From the NCBI RefSeq assembly GCF_037392515.1, contig NC_090292.1, forward strand, positions 47,667,747-47,731,746: a stretch of 64,000 bases of DNA. Reading direction: 5' to 3'. Below the pieces are notes generated by a model. It ran no database searches. It saw nothing but the letters and a program-made list of their open reading frames with translations, and was not told the origin of the DNA. A program made the position numbers and the translations under genes. The stretch is from Haliotis asinina. Lineage: Eukaryota > Mollusca > Gastropoda > Lepetellida > Haliotidae. Below are positions 32,188 through 43,395 of the stretch, piece by piece. Positions within the stretch are counted from its first letter, which is position 1; each line of letters opens with the position of its first letter.

Positions 32188-33861
32188 GGCACCCGTGGCG
32201 AGACACCTCCTCGTGGTGGGTGCTGGGTAATGCCAAGAGCTCGCCGACACCTCCGTAGTGGACCTGGGGGGATATTTGGTCCGCCAACCCGTTTGCCGTG
32301 GGTTGCGCCCCTGTGTCGGCAGAGGAAGGGATCCTGGTGGTTGAGGGCAATAGGAGCTTGCAACCGTGTTCCTGTTGCTCAATACACCACTTTGGCCCTG
32401 ACTTCGCCTAGACGGGTGGTCGAGTGGGCCCGGTTCGATCAATCGGCTGGTCATGCCAAGCCCTGTGCATGGAGTATTATTACATTTATCAATGAACACA
32501 TATCATTGGAATTGTTGTAACTTTGGACTTGGCTATAGTATCTAAAACATTTTTCATTTTGAAATATATTGTTCTGAAATTTGCGTAGAGTTCTATACCA
32601 GAAGGCGGTGGCTCATGGGCCAATCTGGTGGAACCATTAATCTTTTAATTTTTCTGCTGAAATATATCATCAGGGTATCCTTGGTGCTGCAAGCTGGAGA
32701 TCCGCTTGTTTTTAGCATTGTCCTTGTGATACTCCATGGTGGGTGGGGAGCTCGAATAATGAAATCTCAACCCTAAATATGGCTTATGAAATCCCCACAA
32801 AAAAACCCAAACAAACGTCCTCTTAAAAATGATGTTGATTATGATGACCTTCCACCGTCCAGATCAATTGAGGTTCGGCCACGCTTTCTTGTGATTAAAT
32901 CTGTTGATAAAACACCTCTAAAATTGAACCCGTTCGCAGTTGCCAAAGGTATTCGAGGTATTGCCGGGGAAGTAAAGAACATTAAACAGTTACGTTCAGG
33001 TGCACTGCAGGCTGAGTGTGGGAAACGGCAGCAGTCAGTCAATTTGATGAGCACAGAATCGTTTGTTGGAATTCCGGTTACTGTATCTGCTAACCACGAC
33101 CGGAGGGATCATCAGAGACCGTGATCGGTTGTTTTCTGACATGACAGAGCTTGACATCATGACTGAAATGAAAGATCAAGGTGTGCTCTACGTCAAACGC
33201 TTTTCAATCCGTAAAAACAATAAAAAGTGTTCCAGCCAATACTTATCCGTTCTCCTTTTCATCTCCGACAGCTCCAAAATCATTGAAGGTTGGTTACTGC
33301 AACATCAAGGTTGACGTGTACATTCCGAACCCTCTCAGATGTTTTAAATGCCAGAAGTACGGCCACGGTGTAAAAAATTGTACATTGTCGTTATGTGTGA
33401 TCTCTGTGATGAGAGGACACACACAACAGAAGATTGTACTAGTAATTTTAAAAAATGCACCAACTGCTCAGGCGACCATTCCTCATTTTCTGAACATCCA
33501 TTCTAGTATGACAAAACGTTATTCAAAGCCCTGTTTCACTTATTACTAATATGCAAGCTGTTGCAGTGAGAATTACTTTACATGTAGCGTTTACGTTATG
33601 CTCTCTTTATATTTCGCCATCTTCAACGTTTGCCAAAACTGATCTTCAAGCCCTATATGACCAACTCCTGAAGCCCTGTATTATAATGGGATATTTAAAT
33701 GGGCACAACCCGCTCTGGGGTAGTCTAACTACAAACGCTAAAGGTGAGTTGTTGGAGGACTTTTGTTCTGACAATGATTTATGTATTTATAATGATGGTT
33801 CCAACACATATTTATACCCTGGTACAGGGACCTATTCTGCTCCTATTCTATTCTATACAGT
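32188..33861 (+). mobile_element. LINE copy D: 5' part, internally deleted, inverted against copy E
   Basis: A full 5' terminus (GGCACCCGTGGCGAGACACC) begins at 32188 and is joined directly to copy G. The element contains the 5' UTR, ORF1 to just after the first knuckle, then a jump at about 33545 into the ORF2 endonuclease (NMQAVAVRITLHV), and it ends near 33861 against copy E in the opposite orientation. Confidence 0.85.
32786..33861 (+). pseudogene. LINE ORF1-ORF2 deletion fusion, broken (copy D)
   Basis: The frame from 32786 (NKRPLKNDVDYDD, FLVIKSVDKTPLKLNPFAVA, LRSGALQAECGKRQQ) breaks at ~33100. It continues in other frames through GIIRDRDRLFSDMTELDI and NPLRCFKCQKYGHG to about 33540. 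After a deletion removing the ORF1 C-terminus and ORF2 start, the endonuclease region follows: LCSLYISPSS, LLKPCIIMGYLNGHNPLWG (GDLNGHN altered to GYLNGHN) and LYPGTGTYS. Confidence 0.82.
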
Positions 33862-35797
33862 GGCCCCATCACCCAGAGGGGAAACACAATGATATCCACA
33901 AAAATTTCGGTGAAATGTATCTGTTTGTTTTAAGTATGTCTCTTGGAGACATATCTATGAAGGTGTAAAATCTTGAACTAATAGCTGTAATTCATGTAAA
34001 TTAGTCCACTGCAGTTCCACTGTACAATATTATTGGAATACATCTTTTGGCGGGGGAATTTATTGGGGATCTACCCCGCACTCTTTTGGAGGGCGATAAG
34101 CTATGTGCCCTTGAATGGACGACGTTTTCAGAAACGTCCATGTCTTCAAGAGATCCGTATTTATTCAACAATTGAATTTTATTTTGTGACCCCTTAGGTG
34201 CTCTGCCACTTTGTTGTTTTGAAGCATCAGGCTTTGGCTTCGGTTTAATTTTCACCGTTTGTTGACTATCAGCTGTCGATTGAGACTTCGAATGTGACTG
34301 AGATGATGATGATCTGTGATCAGAAGACGACTTTGGTGTACTAGGAAGTGATTTCCCAGCCTGAGAAGATACGGCAGGGTACAAAAACTGTGGAGAATCG
34401 CAAATGACCCAAGTCAAGGAAGTTTGGCAGCCTGTGGATGATGTTATTTTAGTGTAGACTCAGATGATGTTTTTGCTACTGTAGCATAACTTTCTGGAAG
34501 ATTAGATCTCTTTACCAGTTTTTTTTTTTGCCTTAGAGAAGGAGATAGTTTGAATAAATTTGATTGTTTTTTATCTCCATTTGTTCTTTCCAAATAACAC
34601 ACTGTTTAAAAAATGAATAATGGTCGAGTGAGCAGTTGGTGCATTTTTTAAAATCACCGTTACAATCTTCTGTTGTGTGTGTCTTCTCACCACAGTGAGG
34701 ACACACAACAGACAATGTGCAAGTACTAACACCATGACCAAACTTCTGGCATTTAAAACACCTTAAAAGATTGGGTATATAGGTGTCCACATTGATGTGA
34801 CAATAGCCTGCCTTTACTGATCTGGGAGCTGTTGGAGAGGAAAATGAAAACAGGTACGTATTAATGTTAATGGTCTCCTGGTTTTTACGTGTTGTAAAAC
34901 GCTTAACATATGTGACCCCTTGATCTTTCATTTCTGATGCAATATCAAATTCAGACATGTCGGCGAATAATCCATCTCTATCCCTGATGATTCCTTTGCT
35001 TGTGTTAAGTGTCCTATGCGGAGATACTGATACTGGAATGCCGACGAGTGTGGTGGTAGACATCAGGTTAGTAGTCTGTTGTCTTCTGTTGCACTCAACG
35101 AGCAAAGCACCTGAACGCAAACGTGTGATATTTTTATCGTCACCAGCCATTCTTTGTATGCCTTTCTGTATCACAAAAGGGTTCAACTTTAGTCTGCTGT
35201 TATCTTGAGTCTCAATCACGACAACACGTGGCCAGTAATCAATGGAAGTGGACGGTCCTTGGTCGTTATCATCTGGATCATTGTCAAGTGGACGTTTTTT
35301 ATTTGTAATGGGGATTTGAGAAGCCATGGTTATGGTTAAAAAGTTCATCATCCGAGCTCTCCACCTACCACGGAGTATCACAAGGACAATGCTAAATACA
35401 AGCGGGTCTCCAACTTGCAGCACCAAGGATACCCGGATGATATATTCCAGCAGAAAAATTAAAAGATTAATGGTTCCACCAGATTGGCCCATGAGCCACC
35501 GCCTTCTGGCATACGACTCTAGGCCATAATAAACAGTAACTTTTCCAAATTCTGTTTCAACATTCGCCAAGGCTAAAAAATTCTCAAATTTTTGTGCAAC
35601 ACTACAGAGTTGTAGCGCAGGGCTTGGCATGACCAGCCGATTGATAGAATCGGGCCGATTCTATCATCCGTCTAGGTGAAGTCAGGGCCGAAGTGGTGTG
35701 TTGAGCCAAAGGAACACGATTACAGGCTCCAAGTGCCCTCAACCACCAGACTACCATCATCCTCCGACGCGGGACGCAACCCACGGCAAACAGGTTG
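33862..35797 (-). mobile_element. LINE copy E: 5' part, inverted against copy D
   Basis: This minus-strand copy is cut within its 5' UTR at 35797 (the sequence is normal up to ccacggcaaacaggttg, then changes). It contains the rest of the 5' UTR, ORF1 and the first ~60 codons of ORF2, and ends at about 33862 where copy D begins in the opposite direction. Arms D and E form an imperfect inverted repeat of about 1.7-1.9 kb each. Confidence 0.85.
34043..35327 (-). pseudogene. LINE ORF1, one frameshift and lost stop (copy E)
   Basis: It starts at ATG 35327-35325 in an ACCATGG context (MASQIPITNKKRPLDND). Conserved blocks are DYWPRVVVIE, SRLKLNPFVIQKGI, LRSGALLVECNRRQQ, HRTLNTSKGIIRDRD, and knuckles CFKCQKFGHGVSTC, CPHCGEKTHTTEDC and CTNCSLDHYSFFKQC. 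The frame breaks near 34560. The C-terminal part resumes through CQTSLTWVI, LEDMDVSEN and VRGRSPINSP. The stop expected over the ORF2 ATG has become TGT (AGATGT, ATG at 34043-34041). Confidence 0.85.
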
Positions 35798-36309
35798 CCC
35801 AATTCGGTTGCCTCTTACAACCAACGTGAAGTAAGACAAGCTACTCGAACTGCTGGAGGAACACAAAGCACTGGAATTCATGTTGCAGGAAGATATGTGA
35901 CAGGATGTAAGATGGTCGCCGCCAAAGTCGTTGAGGAACTGAACGATCTGGGAGGCCTCACATTTCAACCCTGGGCATCACCGAGCATGTCTAGACTTGC
36001 CATCTGTCAAAACCTTGCTGGCAGAAATACAAGAAATCCTTTGAACCGTTCAAAGGCGGGTCCTAGCAGGACCTATCACGGTAATAGAAGACAAAGCATG
36101 CAATAATCAACATCAAAAACCATGATGGCATGAAGATCCGCGATGTTTCCAGCCAACTTGCATTCAGATAGACTTTCCAGCTATCTCCCACATCACCAAA
36201 ATTAAAAGACAGAAGGACCACGACCACTACCATCAGCATGTTCGGCCACAATCAAGATGATCAATTTGAGCAAGACGATCAATTTGAATTTTATTCATCA
36301 TTCTGTGAG
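35798..36309 (+). other. Unrecognised stretch upstream of the Polinton-like relic
   Basis: A 103-codon frame (35795-36106) starts in LINE-derived sequence and continues with RQATRTAGGTQSTGIHVAG and WASPSMSRLAICQ. I do not recognise it. It may be part of the neighbouring Polinton-like relic, whose reading direction it shares, or chance. Confidence 0.3.
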
Positions 36310-37200
36310 GTGACAAGTATCAATACGCGTGGATCAAACATTTCAGCAGACTGTTGTATGACCATTCGAAATACGAAGGGAAGAAATACTTTTGCAAACA
36401 GTGCCTGCACGGAATGAATTGACATGCCTGAGGAAAACGTGCTGAAATTTGTGCTTTACGTCATATAGGATGACTCTGAAGACCTCATGAAAACGTCGAC
36501 ACTGTGCCTCGGACAAAAGTTTCATGCCCAAAATGCAAGAGCATGAAGCCTGCTTGTGTTTTCAAGAAACACCTGCACAAAGCCTGCCATTTCAAGAAAA
36601 ACCTGTACAACCCATGAACAGTTCCTTGTGCGACAAGACCATTGAGAATTTCAGAAAACACATCAACGTGATGGACTGAGGAAAAATAACTCATCACCAG
36701 CCCATTGTTCAATCGGAGCAAGATGTTCAATGATGACTTGGCAGTGCTGCACATGAGCAAAACCAACATCAAATTAAATCAGCCTGTTTACAGGGGATAA
36801 GTGTCCTTGATCTGTCCAAACACCTGATGTACAATTTTTACTACAACCCTATCCGCAGCCAAGTCAACAAAAAACTGTTTGACAAGATGAAGGACGACTG
36901 CACTGGCACGTTGCTGGCTAAGTACATCAGCTTGAGACCTAAGATGTACTTCATCAAGAAAGCTACCGCTGACGGAATCAGCACCGCGAAAGGCATGAAA
37001 ATACATAAGGTGAAAAAACATATCAAACACGACAGAATCAAGGAAGCCCTGTTCAAGATCAAATGTTCAAACACCAAAAGAACATGCTGAGAAGCCATGA
37101 ACACAGAATACACAAATTGATGATCAACAAGACCTGGTTGTCTCACATGGACACGAAACGATGAATTGCCACCAACGGAGTCACCACTTATGCTTACTGA
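36310..37200 (+). pseudogene. DNA polymerase B relic (Polinton-like)
   Basis: Two parts are recognisable. At 36318-36410 the frame reads YAWIKHFSRLLYDHSKYEG followed by KYFCKQCLHG, matching the zinc-bearing N-terminal region of these polymerases. At ~36760-37090 it reads QPVYRG, SVLDLSKHLMYNFYY (across a frameshift), then SLRPKMYFIKKA, TAKGMKIHKVKKHIKHD and, beyond a frameshift, SHEHRIHKLMINKTWLS and NGVTTYAY. These match the C-terminal region after the palm. The exonuclease and most polymerase motifs, including the DTDS active site, are deleted. Identification rests on recalled family patterns. Confidence 0.65.
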
Positions 37201-37261
37201 CACAGGCAAGTATCTACCAATTAACTGAATACACGAGCTCACACATGCGTAAATGTCCAAA

Positions 37262-38070
37262 CATTTTTACGGTCTGCAAGGGTACTGGAAAGGCATTGAT
37301 GCCATCCTGAAAGCTCGCCAAAGCAGCTCGATTGTCGGAATAGAAGGCGAAGCATTGCTCCAAAAATATACCATTTGGCAAGTCTACCTGGTTACATCTC
37401 GAGAAGAAAATTTGACATTTTGACACTGAATCATGTTAGCCAAGCGAACTTGCTGTTTCCCCCACACAAGAGGGTGAGATGCAAAACCTTTAAGTTAAAG
37501 ATTTGACCGAAGTTGCCATAGCCTTGGATCATTGGATATCTACAAATACAGTCGCTTGACCTGGCCCACTGTGTTGCAAGTTGATTGTGGCGCAAGTTCA
37601 TGGGAGCCGTGCCACAGATGCTGGCCAAGCACCATGTCCAGGTGAGATGATGTATAGCAGGAGTGCACCATAGCCAAGCCATTGTCCAGAGATTCAATCA
37701 CACCCCGGACAAATGCCTGTTCTTGCGATATTTAATTGATCCCAAAAGCAGTAACAGAATGAGTCACACGCTGACAGTGAAGAGTGGATGTCCTGAACCA
37801 CGTGGACAAGAGACCCGTCAAAGCCATCGGAATTAAATCCATTGAAACCTTATCGGTGTGGCATGAAGTGATGAAAATCAGTTGAAAACCTTTTACTGGA
37901 CCGCGTAAGTGTTAGGTACTTTTAGCAGCTGGACAAATAAGAGGGAGACAGCAGAAGAAAAACGCCACCAATCAGATATGGTACAATGTCCGCCTGGTCG
38001 ACATCAAAGTTGGCAACATAAAGTACCAAACTTGAAAAACAGGCCGTCAGGAGCGTTCGTTAGAGAAGAC
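37262..38070 (+). pseudogene. Retroviral-like integrase relic (Polinton-like)
   Basis: The N-terminal part reads GLQGYWKGIDAI and TIWQVYL. Next come SREENLTF and, in another frame, a core stretch LQVDCG, FMGAVPQMLAKHHVQVR, a stop, then HHSQAIVQRFNHTPDK. The last resembles the conserved 'QAIVERFNRTL' segment carrying the catalytic glutamate, although that residue appears as Gln here. Further on are LNHVDKRPVKAIGIKS and, at the C-terminal end (37909-38070), a region ending SGAFVRED that fits the C-terminal domain of the same family. Multiple stops and frameshifts make it non-functional. Confidence 0.6.
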
Positions 38071-39585
38071 AAACAACATAGTCCCATCACTCACTGTGTG
38101 AGAATAGTTCTTTTGTCTGTTCGAGCTAGCACTGTATCGATGCAAAAAAGTGTGTGGCTCACCCTGGCACCGATTGTTTTTTTATTTCCTTTTTCAAAGT
38201 CCATCTCACATTGCCTTCAATTCTTGGCAACCAAAAAACTATTCCACCACGGACCCCATGTTCATTTTGAAGTCCATATCTTGGAAACTATTTGGCCGAT
38301 CTTAAACAAATTTTACATGCACATCTGTAGTAGCAGATACAATAGAACTTTTGAAAGGTTCTCTTTAGGGGCCCAAATTAAAAATTGGGGCCCTGAAAAT
38401 GACGTGGTCCAAAACCGATATTGTATATGCTACGTCTATGGCTTAATGACTGTCTTTAACTGAACTGAAATTGGTTCAGACAGGAGTAAAGCCAGTCTCT
38501 GGGGTTCCTGGTCGTGATATTGCAGGAAAACTGGTAAAAGCTGCATTAAACTCGCTGACTCCCTGTTGTATTACGTATTATTTCAATCATATAGCTACAC
38601 ATATATAATACATAACGCATATATAACCTGTTATACGTAAATAAAAGAACGTCCGTGCAGAACACCCAGACTTCCCCATCTTCAGAAACTAGTTCTGTTT
38701 GGTGTAAGGGAAAAAGACAGCAGTAAAAATATATAGATAGATAGATCATTATTAAGTTGCAGCGTTGAGACCAACTGTTTGCAAATAGAGGCGGTTTGTA
38801 CTGTTTGCCTGGTAGCGTCCACCATTCACAAAATTTACCGAAAATTGAAAACATATTTTGCTTCACAAATATGCCTATAATGTGTATTATCAAGCGATCA
38901 ATGTGTCCCCTAAACTTAAGTCAGATAATTTAGAATTCAGACTGTTTTCATTCGGGGAACAAATTGTTTTCAACAAATCACATTATATTAATGCAATATA
39001 TTCTACAAAAGTAAAACAACGCAAGTTTACATAATATCTCCGTAGCAATATTAGGAATATTCGTGATCAGGCTGAAAGCATGCATCACCTCGCAAAACCA
39101 CACAAATTTTCTTTTTTTCTATACCTTTTTGTTTCGTCTTTTCTTAAAACAGCATTGATTAAAATTATAATAAATACTTGAGTACATAAGAACAATCACC
39201 AACATAACCTCTTTTGACTCTCTGAAAGGTCAGAGATCCTGTAAGATTTGAAATTACAGGTGATGTATTTATACTAGAATATCCAGTCAATGTTAAATAA
39301 CTGCATTGTCATACGCTGGTGATATCAATCATAATACTGCTGACTGTGGCGTCAGAAATAGAAAAAAAATCGTAACTTTCTGGAAGATGTAAGTGCATAC
39401 CATGTCAACGTAATATCCTAACTACAGAAACTGGTAACTCATCATGTCACTAACTAAACTGTGGGATCCAGATTTAGTAATTTGCTATTTGTTTAGCAGG
39501 ATTAAAGATGAGTACACCCTTAAAGAACAAACATAGATTGTGTATTACAATAACAATACTATCAAAATGCATACGCATTCGTTAC
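38071..39585. other. No gene recognised
   Basis: This is AT-rich sequence with short frames only. The frame 37909-38463 continues past the integrase homology into sequence without domain character. Confidence 0.4.
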
Positions 39586-39883
39586 CTGTGTAATACTGCC
39601 AGCCTGCCTCTTGTACACCCCCAGTGATGACTGATGAACTGTACAACCGGCAACGTTGGGACGCTGGGTTGTGCAGTACCATGTTGCACAGCAGATCATG
39701 GAAACACCACCACAAGCATGCAACTTTGTCAGAAACATTGCGTTCAGTGATGAAGGTGTCATTAAAGAGTTGTCCATCCAAACCTTCATGACGGTGAAAT
39801 GACAGATTTCCACATGACTGTGAAGATAAACTGTAAGTCATGGTGATGGTGAGAACAAGCTGAACAACTTCCCACACAGCCAT
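39586..39883 (-). CDS. First exon of a secreted or membrane PAN/Apple-like protein
   Basis: From ATG at 39883-39881 the exon encodes a hydrophobic signal peptide (MAVWEVVQLVLTITMTYSL) and then one cysteine-rich domain of about 75 residues. That domain contains SCGNLSFHRHEGLDG, VACLWWCFHDLLCN, ASQRCRLYSS and AGWQYYTG. The spacing of cysteines with the final Trp-x-Tyr-Tyr fits PAN/Apple-like domains, which bind proteins or glycans outside the cell. A splice donor (ACAG|GTAACG on the minus strand) follows at 39586, leaving phase 1, typical for extracellular modules. The frame is open upstream to 39979, so an earlier start is possible. Downstream exons are not identified, and LINEs and relics fill the region. 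Confidence 0.6.
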
Positions 39884-40914
39884 GCCCTTGTATCTCGATT
39901 GTGCGAATACTTCCCCGTAGTTAGAGACTGTGAGGATAGTCTGTATTGATCGATGGTATGACGCAAGTATTGTCCACACGCTCCGTTACGTTTTAAGTAC
40001 GCTTGGTGGCACTGCTTACTAACTGATAACCAAGAAATTGATTGTATGACTATCTTGACATGTCTTCATAGTTTGGCCTGAAACAAGAAGTTCATTAATT
40101 ATTTCAACACTCCACGCAGACCATGCACAGAACTAAACATTTTCTTTGTCACTAATAACGGGACATAATCACGTAACATGTTAAGGTCCATCAATCTAAA
40201 ATCCGAAATAATACTTTCTCTCCCAGCTTCAAATTTCGTGTGGTCAATAGCAGACATTCCATTTGAATTTCGAAAGGTAAATTTATTCGTTGACTTACTA
40301 TGGATACGCCCGTTTACGATACGCAGCCCGGTTGCAAAATGCATGTAAGAAAGCTGAATACCAAAGTAGTTTCTTTTCTTATCCGCCCAATGCTGCAATT
40401 CTGCTTCTCGGTTGTATATATCCTCTATAGTCTGTTTCCTAGAAATCCTCAAAAAACATATCCAACAACAAGTCAATTCTTGTGTTATTTTTTTTTCATA
40501 ATACTTACCTGTCCCCTTTCTATAAATTTCAAGTAGCCATCTTCTAATATTTCATTTGCAAAATCAAACACATTTATCAAACTGCGGTGAAGTAAGTGTT
40601 TCATAGCCGTTTCCGACTAATGGTAAACCATGGAAGAAGTGTTATTATATATACATACAATAATACTCCCACACCTTCTTTTCACTTTTTAGTCTTGGTA
40701 CTGTCTGTGAAAGGACCCTGTAATACCATACATCACAGCAACAGCAAACTGACTAAGTTTGATGGATTTTTTATCTGGAGATACTACTTATGGTAGTCTA
40801 CAGTAGTCTTTACCTATCTTTTGTGCTTTGATCATTATCAAGCTTTTTATTTTTGTTTCTCAGGGGGATTACAAGTTCCTTGTTGATGTACAAAACATTG
40901 ATTCGAGCCCCCGT
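39884..40914. other. No gene recognised
   Basis: Frames at 40099-40476 (-) and 40300-40536 (+) overlap on opposite strands and lack domain character. No repeat family was recognised. Confidence 0.4.
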
Positions 40915-41295
40915 CAGACCAATGATGCATACAAGTGGATCTCCGACTTGCACAATCAAGGATACTCTGGAAGTATACTCCCGTAGAAAGATTAAAAGGT
41001 AAAGGTAAATTTTTCAACTCCCTTTGAGGGTACAGCCACTAACAATCTCACTTGCTAATCAAGACTTCCAATAATAGGAAATATCCATTTACTATTCATT
41101 ATCGAATCCAATTCCTTCTAAAATGCAATAATTAAATGAGAACTGATATTAGTAAAAGGACCTCTCAAACTACTTAAAATAGGTATCCCTTGTGAATATT
41201 GTGTTGAATATTCAACACAGTCAGGCAAGATAAGCCTGATCGTGATTTTTTCATAACACGAGATGTTCACCTTCGAGCAAATACACTACTCTTTC
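40915..41295 (-). mobile_element. Scrambled LINE fragments (5' UTR piece next to 3' piece)
   Basis: 40915-41003 matches the 5' UTR on the minus strand (ggatctccgacttgcacaat, caaggatactctgg, tagaaagattaaaag). 41009-41295 matches the 3' UTR start and ORF2 C-terminus (ccctttgagggtacagccac, aaaatgcaataattaaatga, attcaacacagtcagg). In an unrearranged minus-strand copy these would be 5 kb apart and in the opposite order. Confidence 0.65.
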
Positions 41296-42241
41296 GATTC
41301 TACAAAAACGTTAGCAAAACCCACTCAAACCCATCCATTCGTCGTGCAAATGACGTTAGTGCCAAATCAGATTTTGCACGTGCAGTCGATCAGGTGATCT
41401 TCGCATCGAAGTTTTCTTCATTTGCACGTGTTTACATTGGCCTCAAGAATTGAAAAAAAAAACACTTTTAATCCACAGTTCTAACGGCATTTTAGATGCC
41501 GCGATTGTCAAATGTGCAACGTGAACGTGCCGTTGGAATGTTGTAAGCGGTAAGATCAGTTATTGATGTCACAGGAGCAATGTGATGCTGTCGTCGTAAT
41601 GTGTATGACTTGCGAGATCATCTACAACAAATTGGCAGCACTTCATTGCCCAAGGTCGGGTCGTCAACGTGTGACGTCACGAGCAGAAGACCGTCACATC
41701 ATCCTACATGACAGATTTCTGCCGTCTACACCGTTCGAAATGGGTTGTGGGCTGCCAATTTCCATTTTCGACGTCCATATTGTGACTTGACATTCTGTAT
41801 ACCCATGCTTTAGAACGGTGGTGTAGGCTAATGGATCTGATTGTGGCACTGTTGGTGCATCGAGTACATCACACAGATCTCAGCAATGAAACAATAACAA
41901 TTTAACTATTGTTCTTTTATAGTGCCCTGAAGAAAGAATGTGAAGTTTCTTTTTTGACTCAGTATATTTGTACATATAACTTTTAATCGCTGGTGTCTAT
42001 GTAATCAATATATGTATGGTGAAGGCTGCCTCCAATCATTTCCGAGTTTGAATCCATTGTCATTGAAGACAACTTGCCAAAACTCGCCTATTCTACTATA
42101 GATCTTCACGGGTCTTGAAGCGTTACTTCCAGCAACATGTGCCATTTACATTTTAACTTCGTACTGTACCTATTATTTCAATCAGTTTACTAGTCCTGAT
42201 CAAAGAATAGCTTTTCTTACGAGAGAGGTTACCTTTTATGT
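41296..42241. other. No gene recognised
   Basis: I see no exon or known repeat. The ORF at 41563-41790 has no domain character. Confidence 0.4.
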
Positions 42242-42252
42242 TAATCAGAAGA

Positions 42253-42882
42253 CTGAGTGAGTGAGTTAATATTAAAGGTCACATCGGCAATATTTCAGCC
42301 ATATCGTGGCGAGAACATTTTGATACTGAAATGAAAGATGTATACACTATAAAAAGCCTGTCGTCAAAGGACAGTAAAACCACTAGAATATCACATTTAC
42401 AGTTACAACTAGTGTGGAGAGTTAAAACAAATACCACTATTTGGACAATACAATATAAAATACGGGCTGTAGATCGACAACAACTGATAGATCACCATAC
42501 TAGGGACCATGGGGACTTACAGTACCTTTGCTATCTGCATGGACCCCAGATGGATTTACACCATCCCCTCAGCCATTGCCGATTATACTGAAAGTTAACC
42601 ATTATTAACAAACAACAAATATACTATGATTAAAAGTTTTGCCGTACTAAATTTACATAGAACGTTTTCAGGAAGACAATAATTTTACAATACTTCAACC
42701 GCCCTCAAAAGCACGGCCACTAACAATTTCAGTTATTAATCTAGACTATCAATAATAAAATATTTATCTATTTACATTTCTGATAACAAATTCTGGTAAT
42801 TCTTTTAAAAATGCAATAATGAAATGACAGCTGGTATGAGTATAAAAGATCCGTCATAGCTCGTGAATTAAAATACTGATGG
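42253..42882 (-). mobile_element. 5'-truncated LINE, 3' UTR plus end of ORF2, with TSD
   Basis: The tail starts at 42253 (ctgagtgagtgagttaatat) and the copy extends through the 3' UTR into the last ~35 codons of ORF2 (aaaatgcaataatgaaatga, agctcgtgaattaaaatact). It is flanked by the 11 bp TAATCAGAAGA at 42242-42252 and 42883-42893. Confidence 0.88.
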
Positions 42883-42944
42883 TAATCAGAAGAAGTATTA
42901 AAGTGTTTTGATAACAATTGCTAGTACTGTCATGGGCTTATACA

Positions 42945-43395
42945 GGTAAATGAACATATGACTGTCAGAATAAGATGTTGTTACAGGAGGTGAGTGTTTA
43001 TTACTCGACGTTGGGAGTGAATGCTAAAATACTATCTTTGCACATTGATTGAATTAGCGGTGACAAGGTTACAAAAACGTTTTCTAGATGCAAATACTAC
43101 CTAATAAATATAACACAAGATGCGATATGTCAAGGAGTACTTTGAATTTACGTTGTTTAAATAATGAATCGTAGACATAAATACAGGCAAATGATCACAT
43201 GTCTGAGAGAAAGGGGATTATGAGATGTTGTTACAGGAGGTAAGTGTTTGTTACTCGTCATTGGGAGTGAACACTAAGATACTATGTTTGCACATTGATT
43301 GAATTAACGGTGACAAGGTTACAAAACCTTCTTCTAAATTAAATCATTCATTCATTGTAATAGTCCATATAATGAATCGGAGACATAAATAGCAA
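42945..43395 (+). repeat. Two-unit tandem repeat (~210-250 bp)
   Basis: The block from tgttgttacaggagg through cattgggagtgaa / cgttgggagtgaa, gcacattgattgaatta and cggtgacaaggttacaaaa occurs at about 42973-43085 and again at 43222-43330. The flanking aatgaatcgtagacataaat / aatgaatcggagacataaat recurs at 43165 and 43372. No coding content. Confidence 0.75.

Larger units (their letters stand above)
36310..38070 (+). mobile_element. Polinton/Maverick-like relic (PolB and integrase fragments)
   Basis: Two gene relics on the same strand, a protein-primed-type family B DNA polymerase and a retroviral-like integrase, lie within 1.8 kb. That pairing is characteristic of Polinton/Maverick elements and their relatives. 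Much of the element is missing, both genes contain stops, and no terminal repeats were found. LINE copy E abuts the left side. Confidence 0.65.

Noticed and set aside
37431..37697. 88-codon minus-strand frame in the Polinton-like relic
   Set aside because: It is opposite to the integrase homology and has no recognisable domain.
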